This document shows, piece after piece, positions 15,817-24,037 of a stretch of DNA of 44,361 nt. The DNA comes from Fimisoma avicola (lineage in GTDB: Bacteria; Bacillota; Clostridia; Peptostreptococcales; Anaerovoracaceae). The notes beneath the pieces are model-generated. The model did not search any database, had not been told where the DNA came from, and saw only the letters and a list, made by a program, of their open reading frames with translations. The number at the start of each line of letters is the position of its first letter. The stretch's first letter is position 1. The DNA lies in assembly GCA_018714945.1 (NCBI GenBank), contig DVMO01000062.1:1-44361 (forward strand), written 5' to 3'. The translations under genes were made by a program, and so were the position numbers.

Positions 15817-17570
15817 ATTTTTCCTCCGTGGATCTCCATCTCTGCTCGTATCCTCATAAGCTTTTCGGCAAGATCTCTGGCTGCAGGTTCATTTTTGTCG
15901 GCATCGGCCAGAGTCAGCATATCTATTATTTTCTTTTCTTCTTTTTCAAGCCTTCCGTACTCCCATCTGTGGATGCACCTGGTCAGGACCTCTTTTTCAT
16001 TGCCTTTTATCTGCACTTTGTCTATGCTCTCCTGGAGAGCCATGCTCTCATCAGGATCCAACCTGTCCATTATGGTCCTTTTGTCAAAATCGCCTTTGAG
16101 GCCGTATTCTTCAAAGGCTATGTTTACGGCCCTGCGGCTGAGTTCGCTCTCAAACATGTCCATATAAGGCAGAAGGGCTTCCGAAAGCTGCGGGTCTATA
16201 AAAAGACATTTCAGTACAGAAGCCTCGATGTTGGAGACGCTGATGCCATTGGTGCCCTGTTTTTCTTGTCTCACGGCACCAGAGGACTGTTCCCGCTTAT
16301 TATTGACTGGAATTTCCATTTTTATAGCTTTTTCGGAAATACCCGTATCTCTTGCAGCTTTTTTTATATATATATCCGCTTCTACCGGAGTTAAATCAGA
16401 TAAAATAGGTGTTATACGCCTGATAAAATCGATTTTTCCCTCTTCTGTGCCAAGATCGATATCCCTCTTGGCAGCCTCGATCTTATAGTCTGTGTATGGT
16501 ATGGCTTTTTCCACCAGCTTATCAAAAGCATCCCGGCCGTTTTTTTTGATATATTCGTCAGGATCTTTTCCGTCAGTAACATGAAGGACCTTTACTTTAC
16601 AGCCCTCATTCCTGAGTACCTCTATCCCTCTCAATGCTGCTTTCTGTCCGGCTGCATCCGCATCATATGAAAGGACAACATTCTTTGTATATCTGTTTAT
16701 CAGTTTAGCCTGATTATCTGTCAGAGCCGTTCCCAAAGATGCGGCCACATTCCGCACGCCGTTCTGGTACAGTGATATGGCGTCCATATAGCCTTCGACT
16801 ATGATCGCAGTCCCGGCCTTGCCTATATCCTGTTTGGTGGAATTTAAGGCGTAGAGATTATTTTTTTTCTGAAATACCCTGTTTTCAGGTGAGTTCAGAT
16901 ATTTGGGCATGGCTTTGTCATCGAGGGCCCTGCCTCCAAAACCTATAACCTTTCCTGCCGTATTGATTATGGGAAAGATCACCCGGTCCCTGAACTTATC
17001 AAAGTATCTTCCGTCTTTCTGGGAAAGCAGGCCTAGTTCAAGGAGCAGTTTTTCATCAGTTCCCTTTTCCTTAAAATATCCATACAGAGAATCCCAGCTG
17101 TCAGGCGCATATCCCAGACCAAATTTTTTGATGGTCCTGTCCTCTATGCCACGCCTTCTCATGTATGAATAACCTCTGTTGGGGCCTTCGGTCATATTCC
17201 TGTAAAAGAATCTGGCAGCTTCACGGTTGATCTCATAGTATTTTTCTCTGTCATCATTCCTGCGCTGGCTTTTGACGATGTCTATCCCGTATTCTTTGGC
17301 AAGTTTTTCTACAGCCTCATTAAACTCCAGGTTATAATATCTCATCACAAAAGATACCACATCACCTGAAGCGCCGCATCCGCCGAAACAGGTAAATATC
17401 TGTTTCTGAGGAGATACGATAAAGGAAGGTGTCTTTTCGTTATGGAACGGACAAAGTCCCTTATAGTTGGCTCCAGCCCGTTTTAACTGAACCTGGCGTC
17501 CTATGACATCAACTATATCTATCCGGCTTTTAAGATCCTCTATTGCTTCTTTACTAAAAGAAAAACTCAT
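15813..17570 (-). CDS. dnaG: DNA primase
   Basis: 585 residues. Makes RNA primers at the replication fork. The CHC2 zinc ribbon (about 38-65; CPFHNEKTPSF then CFGGCGASGD), the RNA polymerase core, the TOPRIM domain with VEGYMDA and SYDADAAG, and a C-terminal DnaB-binding region are all visible. The start at 17570 (MSFSFSKEAIED) has GGAG eight bases upstream; a longer in-frame start at 17588 lacks a ribosome site. An A/T hairpin at 17581-17602 (AAAAACAT/ATGTTTTT) lies directly before the ribosome site and might damp read-through. Confidence 0.96.
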   Translation of the reverse strand: MSFSFSKEAIEDLKSRIDIVDVIGRQVQLKRAGANYKGLCPFHNEKTPSFIVSPQKQIFTCFGGCGASGDVVSFVMRYYNLEFNEAVEKLAKEYGIDIVKSQRRNDDREKYYEINREAARFFYRNMTEGPNRGYSYMRRRGIEDRTIKKFGLGYAPDSWDSLYGYFKEKGTDEKLLLELGLLSQKDGRYFDKFRDRVIFPIINTAGKVIGFGGRALDDKAMPKYLNSPENRVFQKKNNLYALNSTKQDIGKAGTAIIVEGYMDAISLYQNGVRNVAASLGTALTDNQAKLINRYTKNVVLSYDADAAGQKAALRGIEVLRNEGCKVKVLHVTDGKDPDEYIKKNGRDAFDKLVEKAIPYTDYKIEAAKRDIDLGTEEGKIDFIRRITPILSDLTPVEADIYIKKAARDTGISEKAIKMEIPVNNKREQSSGAVRQEKQGTNGISVSNIEASVLKCLFIDPQLSEALLPYMDMFESELSRRAVNIAFEEYGLKGDFDKRTIMDRLDPDESMALQESIDKVQIKGNEKEVLTRCIHRWEYGRLEKEEKKIIDMLTLADADKNEPAARDLAEKLMRIRAEMEIHGGKI

Positions 17571-17647
17571 CTTTCGCTCCAAAAACATCGTTCTATGTTT
17601 TTATTCGCAAAAAATGAGTGATTTCCTTTATTTTTTTTGTTATTTTT

Positions 17648-17772
17648 TTAAATTTTTTTCTTTGCCTTTCCGGAAAACAGTGAATATCTGGCTCCTGCTC
17701 CTTCATCGCAGATCATCTGAGCAAAGTCCTTATCATGGAGCCGCCTCCACTTTTTTTATCACTGTAGTTCAT
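17648..17772 (-). pseudogene. Small ORF between dgt and dnaG, interrupted at an A7 run
   Basis: AGGAGG precedes an ATG at 17772 (MNYSDKK...). In the strict frame it stops after 19 codons. If one A is added to, or slipped at, the A7 run (complement of 17752-17758), the frame continues for 41 residues with a coding-like composition (KKWRRLHDKDFAQMICDEGA, then ARYSLFSGKAKKKI) to a TAA at 17648-17650. The ribosome site is one of the best in this operon. No family is recognised. It could be a damaged or slippage-dependent small gene, or a sequencing error in a homopolymer. Confidence 0.4.
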
Positions 17773-17800
17773 GAAAAGCCTCCTATTTTGCATCTGGCCC

Positions 17801-18811
17801 TTATTTCCAGCTCCGCGGCACAAACAGATCTGTATATACGCTCAGAGCATATCTGTCCGTCATCCCGGCTATATGGTCTTTTACAGCCTCGGCTACGCCG
17901 TCTTCCTTGACGATCCTGTCCATATCATCCGGCAGTTTATCAGGATTTTTCAGGAAATAGTCATAAAGAGAACTTATGACGACTTCGACTTTATTGAGAT
18001 CCTCTTCCCTCTTTACCCGGCTGCTCTTATATACATTGGTGAACATAAAAGAGCGCAGAGACAGCAGCTCTTCTCTGTACCGGGTGCTCTGAGCGATACA
18101 GTCCCTGCCGTCACTGTTTTTTATAAGATCATTGACCATGTTGTTTATCCGCTCCCTATGGCTGTAACCAAACAGTTCAAGAGCTGACCTTGGTATATCG
18201 TCCATTGAGATGACTCCGCTCCTCAAAGCGTCGTCAATATCATGGTTTATGTAAGCGACCCTGTCACTTATCTTGACTACCTGTCCCTCCAATGTGAACG
18301 GGAGCACCGGACCCGTGTGGTTCACTATACCGTCTCTGACTTCTGCAGTAAGGTTCATCCCCCTGCGGGAAGATGTGGACTCCAGGACATCAACTACCCT
18401 CAGGCTCTGTACATTATGATGGAACCCTCCGGGATGGACCATATTGAGGACCTCTTCCCCGTTATGGCCAAAAGGCGTGTGTCCCAGGTCATGGCCGAGG
18501 GCTATGGCTTCGGTCAGATCTTCGTTGAGATTGAGAGCTCTGGCGATGGTCCTTGCTATCTGGGAGACCTCGATGGTATGTGTCAGCCTGGTCCTGAAAT
18601 GATCCCCCTCTGGAGCGAGGAATACCTGAGTCTTGTGCATCAGCCTGCGGAAAGACTTGGAATGGATTATCCTGTCCCTGTCCCTCTGAAACTCCGTCCT
18701 TATATCACATTTTTCCTCCTCCGCTGCACGACCTCTGGAAAAAGCGCTTTTCACGGCCAGCGGAGAAAGATTCTCTATTTCCCTTTTTTCAAGATCTTCT
18801 CTCAAAAGCAT
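17801..18811 (-). CDS. dgt: dNTP triphosphohydrolase (dGTPase-like HD protein)
   Basis: 336 residues, the shorter Gram-positive type. Cleaves dNTPs to the nucleoside plus triphosphate. The HD-domain metal residues are visible: H78 (RLTHTIEVSQIA), H107-D108 (ALGHDLGHTPFGH) and a later D in SDRVAYINHDIDD. The N-terminal FQRDRDRIIHSKSFRRL is the family's typical start. GGAGGAGGA precedes the ATG. It lies 18 bp after dut, so two enzymes that trim the nucleotide pool (dUTP and other dNTPs) are made together with primase and the primary sigma factor. Confidence 0.93.
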   Translation of the reverse strand: MLLREDLEKREIENLSPLAVKSAFSRGRAAEEEKCDIRTEFQRDRDRIIHSKSFRRLMHKTQVFLAPEGDHFRTRLTHTIEVSQIARTIARALNLNEDLTEAIALGHDLGHTPFGHNGEEVLNMVHPGGFHHNVQSLRVVDVLESTSSRRGMNLTAEVRDGIVNHTGPVLPFTLEGQVVKISDRVAYINHDIDDALRSGVISMDDIPRSALELFGYSHRERINNMVNDLIKNSDGRDCIAQSTRYREELLSLRSFMFTNVYKSSRVKREEDLNKVEVVISSLYDYFLKNPDKLPDDMDRIVKEDGVAEAVKDHIAGMTDRYALSVYTDLFVPRSWK

Positions 18812-18829
18812 GGCGGTCCTCCTCCTGCA

Positions 18830-19279
18830 TCATTTTACTCCGGTATGCCCGAATCCTCCGGCTCCGCGGCCGGTATCACCGATCTGTGATGTTATCTCAA
18901 AATCAGCCCTTATGTATGATGAAAATACTACCTGTGCTATCCTGTCCCCATCGTGTATGGTATAAGGCTCACTGCCGAAATTTATGACAGGTACATTCCA
19001 TTCTCCTCTGTAGTCGCTGTCCACCGTTCCCACTCCATTTACCAGGCTTATACCATGTTTTATGGAAAGTCCGGAGCGGGCTCTTACCTGAGCTTCGATG
19101 CCATCAGGAAGTTCTATGAAAAGTCCGGTGGGGATCAGCCGTCTTTCGCCCGGCATCAGGGTCACCGGGCTTTTAAGGTACGCCCTCAGGTCAGCTCCGG
19201 CAGAACCGTCTGTCTCGTATGAAGGCATCCGTCCGCTCTTGCTTATTATCTTTATCTTGATCTTTTCAGTTCCGTTCAT
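18830..19279 (-). CDS. dut: dUTP diphosphatase
   Basis: 149 residues, a trimeric all-beta dUTPase. Converts dUTP to dUMP and keeps uracil out of DNA. All five motifs are visible: SAGADLRA (about 26-33), the RARSGLSIKHG motif 2, GVGTVDSDYRGE motif 3, GDRIAQVVF motif 4, and the C-terminal glycine-rich RGAGGFGHTG motif 5 that closes over the substrate. It lies 3 bp after the M16 protease gene in the operon. Confidence 0.96.
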   Translation of the reverse strand: MNGTEKIKIKIISKSGRMPSYETDGSAGADLRAYLKSPVTLMPGERRLIPTGLFIELPDGIEAQVRARSGLSIKHGISLVNGVGTVDSDYRGEWNVPVINFGSEPYTIHDGDRIAQVVFSSYIRADFEITSQIGDTGRGAGGFGHTGVK

Positions 19280-19282
19280 AAA

Positions 19283-20539
19283 TCATGCCTTTACCATCTT
19301 CTTCAGATCTATCTTTTTGTCAGTCAGGCATACGGCACAATAGCCTGCAGTATCACAGATCATATGCTTGATGTCATCTATGTCCTCTCCTGTAACCCTG
19401 TCTATGCCTTCAAGGACTTCTTCTGTACCATATACTTTTCCCAGCAGCAGCAGGTTTTTCCCGATGGTGAACATACGGCTTGCCACATTTTCCTGGCCAA
19501 AGATATAACTGCTCTTGAGCTGTTCTTTTGACATTGATATCTCTTCATCTGTGAGACCTTTTCTGTCAAGCATGTCCAGCTCTTCTCTGATCCCTTCGAT
19601 GGCCGCTCCGATCATGTCATGGCTGACTCCTGCATATATATTGAAATATCCTGCATCCCTGAATGAACTGTTCATTGAGTACACACTATACGCAAGGCCT
19701 TTTTCTTCTCTGATGTTCTGAAAAAGCCTTGAACTCATGCTTCCTCCCATCACATTGTTCATAACAGAGAAAGCATAGTATCTGGGGTCGTCAAGGCTTA
19801 TGCTTCTTGTTGCCATGCAGATATGCGCCTGCTTGATATCCTTGCTTATCACCTTGAACCTTGGTATGTACGGCTTTTCTTCCGGCTGCACATGTTCTTT
19901 TGAAGCTGCAAGGCTGCTGAATTTGTCTGACAGGTACTCGCACATGTCCTCTTCATCAAAATTGCCTGCTACGCTTACAACTATGGAATCTCTGGTATAT
20001 GCCCTCTCTTTATATCCTGTGATGACAGGCCGGGTTATCTTGCTGAGGGAAGTCTGTGTCCCTATGATCGAATTGCCCAAAGGCATATCCTTGAACACCA
20101 GCTCTGCTACGGTGTCATGGACAAGGTCATCGGGCTGATCCTGTATCATCTTTATCTCTTCGCATATGACCTTTCTTTCTTTGGTCATTTCTCTGCTGTC
20201 AAATACGGCGTTGCTGACCATGTCAAGGATCACATCGGCTCCGTCTTTGATATGGCCGCTTATGGTCTTGACATAATAGCAGGTTGCTTCTTTCCCTGTA
20301 AAGGCGTTCATCTGACCGCCTATACGGTCGACATCTTCTGCTATCTGCTTTGCGCTGCGCTTATGGGTACCTTTGAACATCATGTGCTCTATGAAATGAG
20401 AAATGCCGGCGACCTGCGGTGTTTCATCAACAGCGCCGTTTTTCACCCATATGCCAAGAGCAGCGGATTTGACATGCGGGATCTTCTCCATCACAACCCG
20501 CACTCCGCAGTCCAAAGTCCTTATATCGATATCATTCAT
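19283..20539 (-). CDS. M16-family zinc peptidase (processing-peptidase-like)
   Basis: 418 residues. The inverted zinc motif HFIEH (48-52) and the downstream glutamates in ICEEIKMIQDQPDD mark an active M16B subunit. Bacterial homologues such as YmxG/PqqL-like proteins are soluble; the natural substrate is unknown. GGAGGTAAATT precedes the ATG at 20539. It heads the dut-dgt-dnaG-rpoD block, an arrangement I infer to be one transcript because gaps are short. It is divergent from the cysteine-rich gene at 20642. Confidence 0.9.
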   Translation of the reverse strand: MNDIDIRTLDCGVRVVMEKIPHVKSAALGIWVKNGAVDETPQVAGISHFIEHMMFKGTHKRSAKQIAEDVDRIGGQMNAFTGKEATCYYVKTISGHIKDGADVILDMVSNAVFDSREMTKERKVICEEIKMIQDQPDDLVHDTVAELVFKDMPLGNSIIGTQTSLSKITRPVITGYKERAYTRDSIVVSVAGNFDEEDMCEYLSDKFSSLAASKEHVQPEEKPYIPRFKVISKDIKQAHICMATRSISLDDPRYYAFSVMNNVMGGSMSSRLFQNIREEKGLAYSVYSMNSSFRDAGYFNIYAGVSHDMIGAAIEGIREELDMLDRKGLTDEEISMSKEQLKSSYIFGQENVASRMFTIGKNLLLLGKVYGTEEVLEGIDRVTGEDIDDIKHMICDTAGYCAVCLTDKKIDLKKMVKA

Positions 20540-20573
20540 AATTTACCTCCATTTTTTTGAGCATAAATATAAT

Positions 20574-20602
20574 AACACATTTCAGCTTTTTTTCATATAC
20601 TA
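20574..20602 (+). promoter_or_regulatory. Sigma-K-like promoter of the 345-residue cysteine-rich gene
   Basis: AACA (20574-20577), exactly 16 bp, then CATATACTA (20594-20602). This matches every constrained base of the Bacillus/Clostridium sigma-K consensus (mACm, 16 bp, CATAnnnTA). It lies 40 bp before the gene's ATG. No sigma-A promoter of similar quality is visible on this strand. Confidence 0.55.
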
Positions 20603-20641
20603 TCAGAGAAAGATATTGGACTATTTAAGGAGGTAATATAT

Positions 20642-21679
20642 ATGAGCTGCTTTGGTGGGAGAGTATCCCAGGACCTCTATCAGAACTGCTGCAATGCCAA
20701 TACCATGTGCGAATTTGACGGCGATATAGACAGTCTGAAATGCGAACCTATCTATGTGCAGAAGGTCTTTGACGCTGTCAGGTTCAACCTTCAAGGCATG
20801 AAAACAGTACAGAACCAGACATTCACACCGCAGGTTCCTGCCGGACACAGAGTCAAAAGAGTGATCGACATAAGATGTAAAAGGAGTTTTAATCCATATA
20901 ATGTAGACGACCCCTGCAACCTGAAGCTTGATGTCAACACCAGTATATCAGGCGCCACATTCCTGCAGAATGCCGACGGACAGCAGCTGACCGTGGTGGG
21001 CGCAGACGGCAACTGCTCGGAAAAGATACTGTATGCTGAAACAGACAGCTGTGATGACAGATGTATGGGCACTCCTGTATTCGGTACTCAGAACATTGCC
21101 ATAACAGGCAATGTGATGATCGAACTGGATCTGCTCCTGTGTGACAGCTGCAACAACGATACGGTGTTCACCGTATGTACCAATGTGAACATTGCAGACA
21201 GCAGCCAGCCGCTGGTACTTACCAACTTTTTCGAGATCTGTATGCCGTCGGCCATTGATACGGCCTTTATGCCTCGGTTTACGGAGCTGTGCAACTCATC
21301 ATGTGAAGCGAGACTTGCCACCAATAACTGCGGAAGAGATCTGAATATCAGTCCTGACGGTACAGTCAGCGGAAATCTGATCGTAGCAATTTGCGTGGTA
21401 TGTGAGAAGAAGATCATCATACCTGTCCAGCTCTGTGTCCTGTCAACAGGATATGCCCAGGCACCTGTACAGCAGAATGCCATCTGCACCACTTTCCCTA
21501 CCCTTTTCCCTAATCAGGTCAGAGTCGGGGATACTGCCGAAAACTGCCATGATGAAGATGACGGCTGTAATGACCCGTGCGACGGCCCAGCCCATTGCAA
21601 AGACAGACACTGTGAGAAAGATGATGATTGCTGTGAATGTCGTCCTCAAAGGCCTCAGAGGCCTCAGCCAAGAAGATGA
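20642..21679 (+). CDS. Cysteine-rich protein, putative spore surface component
   Basis: 345 residues, unrecognised function. No signal peptide. Cysteines occur through the whole length, many paired (NCC, CDDRC, CDSC, CEKK). The N-terminal segment CEPIYVQKVFDAVRFNLQG is the most conserved-looking part. Two beta-rich repeats (ITGNVMIELDLLLCDSC and VSGNLIVAICVVCEKK) resemble each other. The C-terminal tail is highly charged and cysteine-rich (HDEDDGCNDPCDG...) and ends in a short PQRPQRPQ proline repeat. AAGGAGGT precedes the ATG. A sigma-K-like promoter upstream and the cysteine content suggest a coat or exosporium protein crosslinked by disulfides; this is inference. It has its own terminator. 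Confidence 0.75.
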   Translation: MSCFGGRVSQDLYQNCCNANTMCEFDGDIDSLKCEPIYVQKVFDAVRFNLQGMKTVQNQTFTPQVPAGHRVKRVIDIRCKRSFNPYNVDDPCNLKLDVNTSISGATFLQNADGQQLTVVGADGNCSEKILYAETDSCDDRCMGTPVFGTQNIAITGNVMIELDLLLCDSCNNDTVFTVCTNVNIADSSQPLVLTNFFEICMPSAIDTAFMPRFTELCNSSCEARLATNNCGRDLNISPDGTVSGNLIVAICVVCEKKIIIPVQLCVLSTGYAQAPVQQNAICTTFPTLFPNQVRVGDTAENCHDEDDGCNDPCDGPAHCKDRHCEKDDDCCECRPQRPQRPQPRR

Positions 21680-21695
21680 CACCAGGGCCTTGTTT

Positions 21696-21728
21696 CCCGG
21701 CCGGAGGTTATGCTCCGCCGGGTTTTTT
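21696..21728 (+). terminator. Rho-independent terminator of the cysteine-rich gene
   Basis: GC-rich stem CCCGGCcGGAG/CTCCgCCGGG (21696-21722) followed by six T (21723-21728), 17 bases after the stop codon. Confidence 0.9.
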
Positions 21729-21808
21729 CATATTCCGGCAGACCATTTGCCCATCTGAAGATCCATGCCGGGCTGACGCTCCTGCGGTTTGCCGTCCGCA
21801 TACAGATA

Positions 21809-21829
21809 AAGCCGGTCACAGACCGGCTT
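21809..21829 (-). terminator. Terminator-like hairpin embedding the MBL-hydrolase stop codon
   Basis: AAGCCGGTC (21809-21817) pairs perfectly with GACCGGCTT (21821-21829) around a 3-nt loop. On the minus strand the stem contains the last codons and TGA stop of the MBL gene and is followed by TTTAT, a weak U tract. Confidence 0.5.
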
Positions 21830-22706
21830 CTTTCAACATTCTCTTTATTATTATGTGTGTGTTTACATCATAGGCCCTGTATGGCTGATCTTTCTTTCTC
21901 GCCTCAGTCCAATACACTTTTTTATGTTCTTCAAAGATCTCTTCACATGTCATTCCTTTTTTGATAAGATCATTGATAAAATCCTTCTCTTCTTCTGCCG
22001 CCCTTATATATTCATCAAAATAACTGTCGTTATACCGCCTGTCCAGGATGCCGAAATGAGGCACAAGGATATGATCAAAGGGCAGCATCTTGAGAAATGC
22101 TGCTGATTCAAGGCTCTGATCAAAGCTTTTAAGTATGGATGTCCTTACTTTTCCATCTATTCCTATTATTCCTGTGGATTCACTGGCAAAAAGAATGCCT
22201 CCGGGCTGCATGAAGTATGACACTGAGCAGTCCGTATGCCCTTTTGTTCCAAAAGCGGCTATCTTTTCATCTCCCAGGTTGATAATATCGGCGTCTTCCA
22301 GTATCATATCCACTCTCAGACCGTCGGCTGTCACTTTATCAGGGTCTTTTCCATATAGCTCCGCAGCAGACTTTCCCATGGAAACGATCATATCAAGGGC
22401 CCCCTGCCTGCCAAAGACCTGGGCAGCTTTGGCGTTGCCGCATACTTTGACTTGAGGCCATCGTTTTATGACATCCGGCAGTGCGCCCATGTGGTCATAA
22501 TGTGTATGAGACAGCAGCACATAATCCAAAGGTCTTTCCTGAAGTGCCTTTTCAATGTTGCTGATAAGTTCTTCACTGAAGCATGCCATGCCGCAATCGT
22601 GAAGGGCGGTCTTTTCACTTCCCACTATCAGCACTGCTTCTCCTCCTTTTCCTCCCGTCACTCTGACAAGAGGCTTAGGGTAGGCTTCTTTTTCCATGTA
22701 CATCAT
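21816..22706 (-). CDS. MBL-fold metallo-hydrolase
   Basis: About 296 residues. The metallo-beta-lactamase motif SHTHYDHMG (around 66-74), a later GHTDCSVSYF and the histidine in LVPHFGI supply the metal ligands. The C-terminal 80 residues are helical and charged, seen in MBL proteins that hydrolyse thioesters or lactones, but the substrate is unknown. ATGs occur at 22706, 22703 and 22697; the last (MEKEAYPK) is equally plausible. The gene starts at the rarD stop (ATGATG overlap), so the two are translationally coupled. Confidence 0.85.
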   Translation of the reverse strand: MMYMEKEAYPKPLVRVTGGKGGEAVLIVGSEKTALHDCGMACFSEELISNIEKALQERPLDYVLLSHTHYDHMGALPDVIKRWPQVKVCGNAKAAQVFGRQGALDMIVSMGKSAAELYGKDPDKVTADGLRVDMILEDADIINLGDEKIAAFGTKGHTDCSVSYFMQPGGILFASESTGIIGIDGKVRTSILKSFDQSLESAAFLKMLPFDHILVPHFGILDRRYNDSYFDEYIRAAEEEKDFINDLIKKGMTCEEIFEEHKKVYWTEARKKDQPYRAYDVNTHIIIKRMLKEAGL

Positions 22707-23620
22707 TTCCTTTCCTGAGTTTTTTTCATTTCTTTATATTCTCCGATACTGAATATCAGTATTCCTGACCATATTATCCCGAATGCTATGAGCTGGACCG
22801 GCTCAAAAGGTTCCCGGAAGAGATATATGCCCAATATCAGTGAGATTGTCGGCGCGATATATTCCAGCAGGCCCAGGACAAAAAGGTTCAGCTTGTGCGC
22901 TGCATTTGCAAATAGTGCAAGCGGCAGTGCAGTAACCGGCCCTGACAGCATCAGGAGCCCATACTGATATGGCTGTCCGGTATCTATTGCTCCTCTGCCT
23001 GTAGTTTCAAGCCATACTATCACCGCCAGCGCAGCAGGCAGCAGAAAGATGGTCTCGTACAGCAATGAAAGGACGGGCGGAGCTGTCAGGTTCTTTTTGA
23101 GAGCGGCATAGATCGAAAAAGTCAGCGCCAGGCTCAGGGCGATCATCGGTATTTCTCTGAAATACCATATCACAGCAGCTACTCCCACCGCTACCGTTGC
23201 AAATGCAGCTATTTTATACTTGTTAAGCTTGTCCCTGAACAATACTATCCCAAAAAGACAGACTGCAACCGGCTCTATATAATAACCTATGCATGTCTGG
23301 ATAACGAAGCCTGCGTTTACAGCCCATATGTATATGGACCAGTTTGCTGTTATGAGTATACCTGCGGCTATGTACTTTGCCATGGTCCGCCTGTCTTTCA
23401 ATGCAGATAATATGACTCTTTTATCATACAGGATAATTGATGCGATCAGGCATACGGCTGCAACCAGCGCTATGCGGTAAAAGATTATGACAGAAGACGG
23501 TATTGGTTTGAGCCATTGCCAGTATATTGGGATAATGCCCCATAATATCCCGCATGATAAAGATGATATGAGACCCTGCCTGTACTGGCTCTGTCCTTTC
23601 AATGTTCTTTCCTTGTCCAT
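22703..23620 (-). CDS. RarD-type EamA transporter
   Basis: 305 residues, ten predicted membrane helices in two EamA repeats. The start (RQGLISSLSCGILWGIIPIY), YRIALVA, ANWSIYIWAVN and the second-half EYIAPTISLILGIYLF are characteristic of the RarD branch of the drug/metabolite transporter superfamily. The start at 23620 is chosen over 23695 because it has AGGAG eight bases upstream and gives the normal family length. The solute exported is not known. It overlaps the MBL-hydrolase start. Confidence 0.88.
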   Translation of the reverse strand: MDKERTLKGQSQYRQGLISSLSCGILWGIIPIYWQWLKPIPSSVIIFYRIALVAAVCLIASIILYDKRVILSALKDRRTMAKYIAAGILITANWSIYIWAVNAGFVIQTCIGYYIEPVAVCLFGIVLFRDKLNKYKIAAFATVAVGVAAVIWYFREIPMIALSLALTFSIYAALKKNLTAPPVLSLLYETIFLLPAALAVIVWLETTGRGAIDTGQPYQYGLLMLSGPVTALPLALFANAAHKLNLFVLGLLEYIAPTISLILGIYLFREPFEPVQLIAFGIIWSGILIFSIGEYKEMKKTQERK

Positions 23621-23730
23621 TTTCACCGCTCCTGACAGCATGATATATAATATACTATCATCAGGGTTGGCAAAAATCAAGGACGGCCGCAGCAATCAGG
23701 CGGATGTACAGATGGCCGCAGGCTCTTTTT

Positions 23731-23763
23731 GCCTTGCCGGGGCCTTTGATGCCCCGGCAAGGC
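23731..23763. other. Strong GC-rich hairpin without a T tract
   Basis: GCCTTGCCGGGGC (23731-23743) and GCCCCGGCAAGGC (23751-23763) pair perfectly over 13 bp with a 7-nt loop. Neither strand has a T run directly after it, though five T lie just before it on the plus strand. It sits 34 bp past the small cysteine-rich gene and about 110 bp before rarD. It might stabilise the 3' end of the small transcript. Confidence 0.5.
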
Positions 23764-23796
23764 TTGCATGCAGCAGGCTCTCAGTGCATTTCAGCC

Positions 23797-23985
23797 TTAG
23801 AACAAACCTCCGAAGAGGCCGTTGCCTTTTCCGTCATTGCAGAAAAGGCAGTAGATTATAACGATAAGTATTATGAGCCAGATCAGGCTGCCTCCGTTGT
23901 CATTATCATTACAGTAACAGTCCTTGAAGCATTTTTCCCTGCACTCTTGCTGGCAGCAGTCCATTCGTTTGTAATCGTCTCCCAT
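23797..23985 (-). CDS. Small cysteine-rich membrane protein, putative spore component
   Basis: 62 residues. N-terminal polar part with paired cysteines (DCCQQECREKCFKDCYC), a single hydrophobic helix (SLIWLIILIVIIYCLF), and a glycine-rich end (GKGNGLFGGLF). The last two features recall the short hydrophobic YjcZ-type spore proteins, but the match is by appearance. GGAGG eight bases upstream supports the start at 23985; this ribosome site lies inside a terminator-like stem, and a sigma-K-like promoter begins in its loop. No specific function can be assigned. Confidence 0.7.
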   Translation of the reverse strand: MGDDYKRMDCCQQECREKCFKDCYCNDNDNGGSLIWLIILIVIIYCLFCNDGKGNGLFGGLF

Positions 23986-23987
23986 AT

Positions 23988-24024
23988 AAAAACCTCCGTC
24001 TTTTTTATTATATTATGACGGAGG
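23988..24024 (-). terminator. Terminator hairpin that also hides the next gene's ribosome site
   Basis: On the minus strand CCTCCGTC (24024-24017), a 16-nt A/T loop, GACGGAGG (24000-23993), then TTTTT. It ends the murI/24036-24632 transcript. Its right arm contains the GGAGG ribosome site of the cysteine-rich gene starting at 23985. Confidence 0.7.
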
Positions 24025-24037
24025 CGTTTAAAGTGTT
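24009..24037 (-). promoter_or_regulatory. Sigma-K-like promoter of the small cysteine-rich gene
   Basis: On the minus strand AACA (24037-24034), exactly 16 bp, then CATAATATA (24017-24009): the same layout as at 20574-20602 and a full match to mACm-16-CATAnnnTA. Transcription would start near 24002, after the left arm of the hairpin, so the ribosome site would be free. The -35 element overlaps the stop codon of the upstream gene. Confidence 0.5.
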
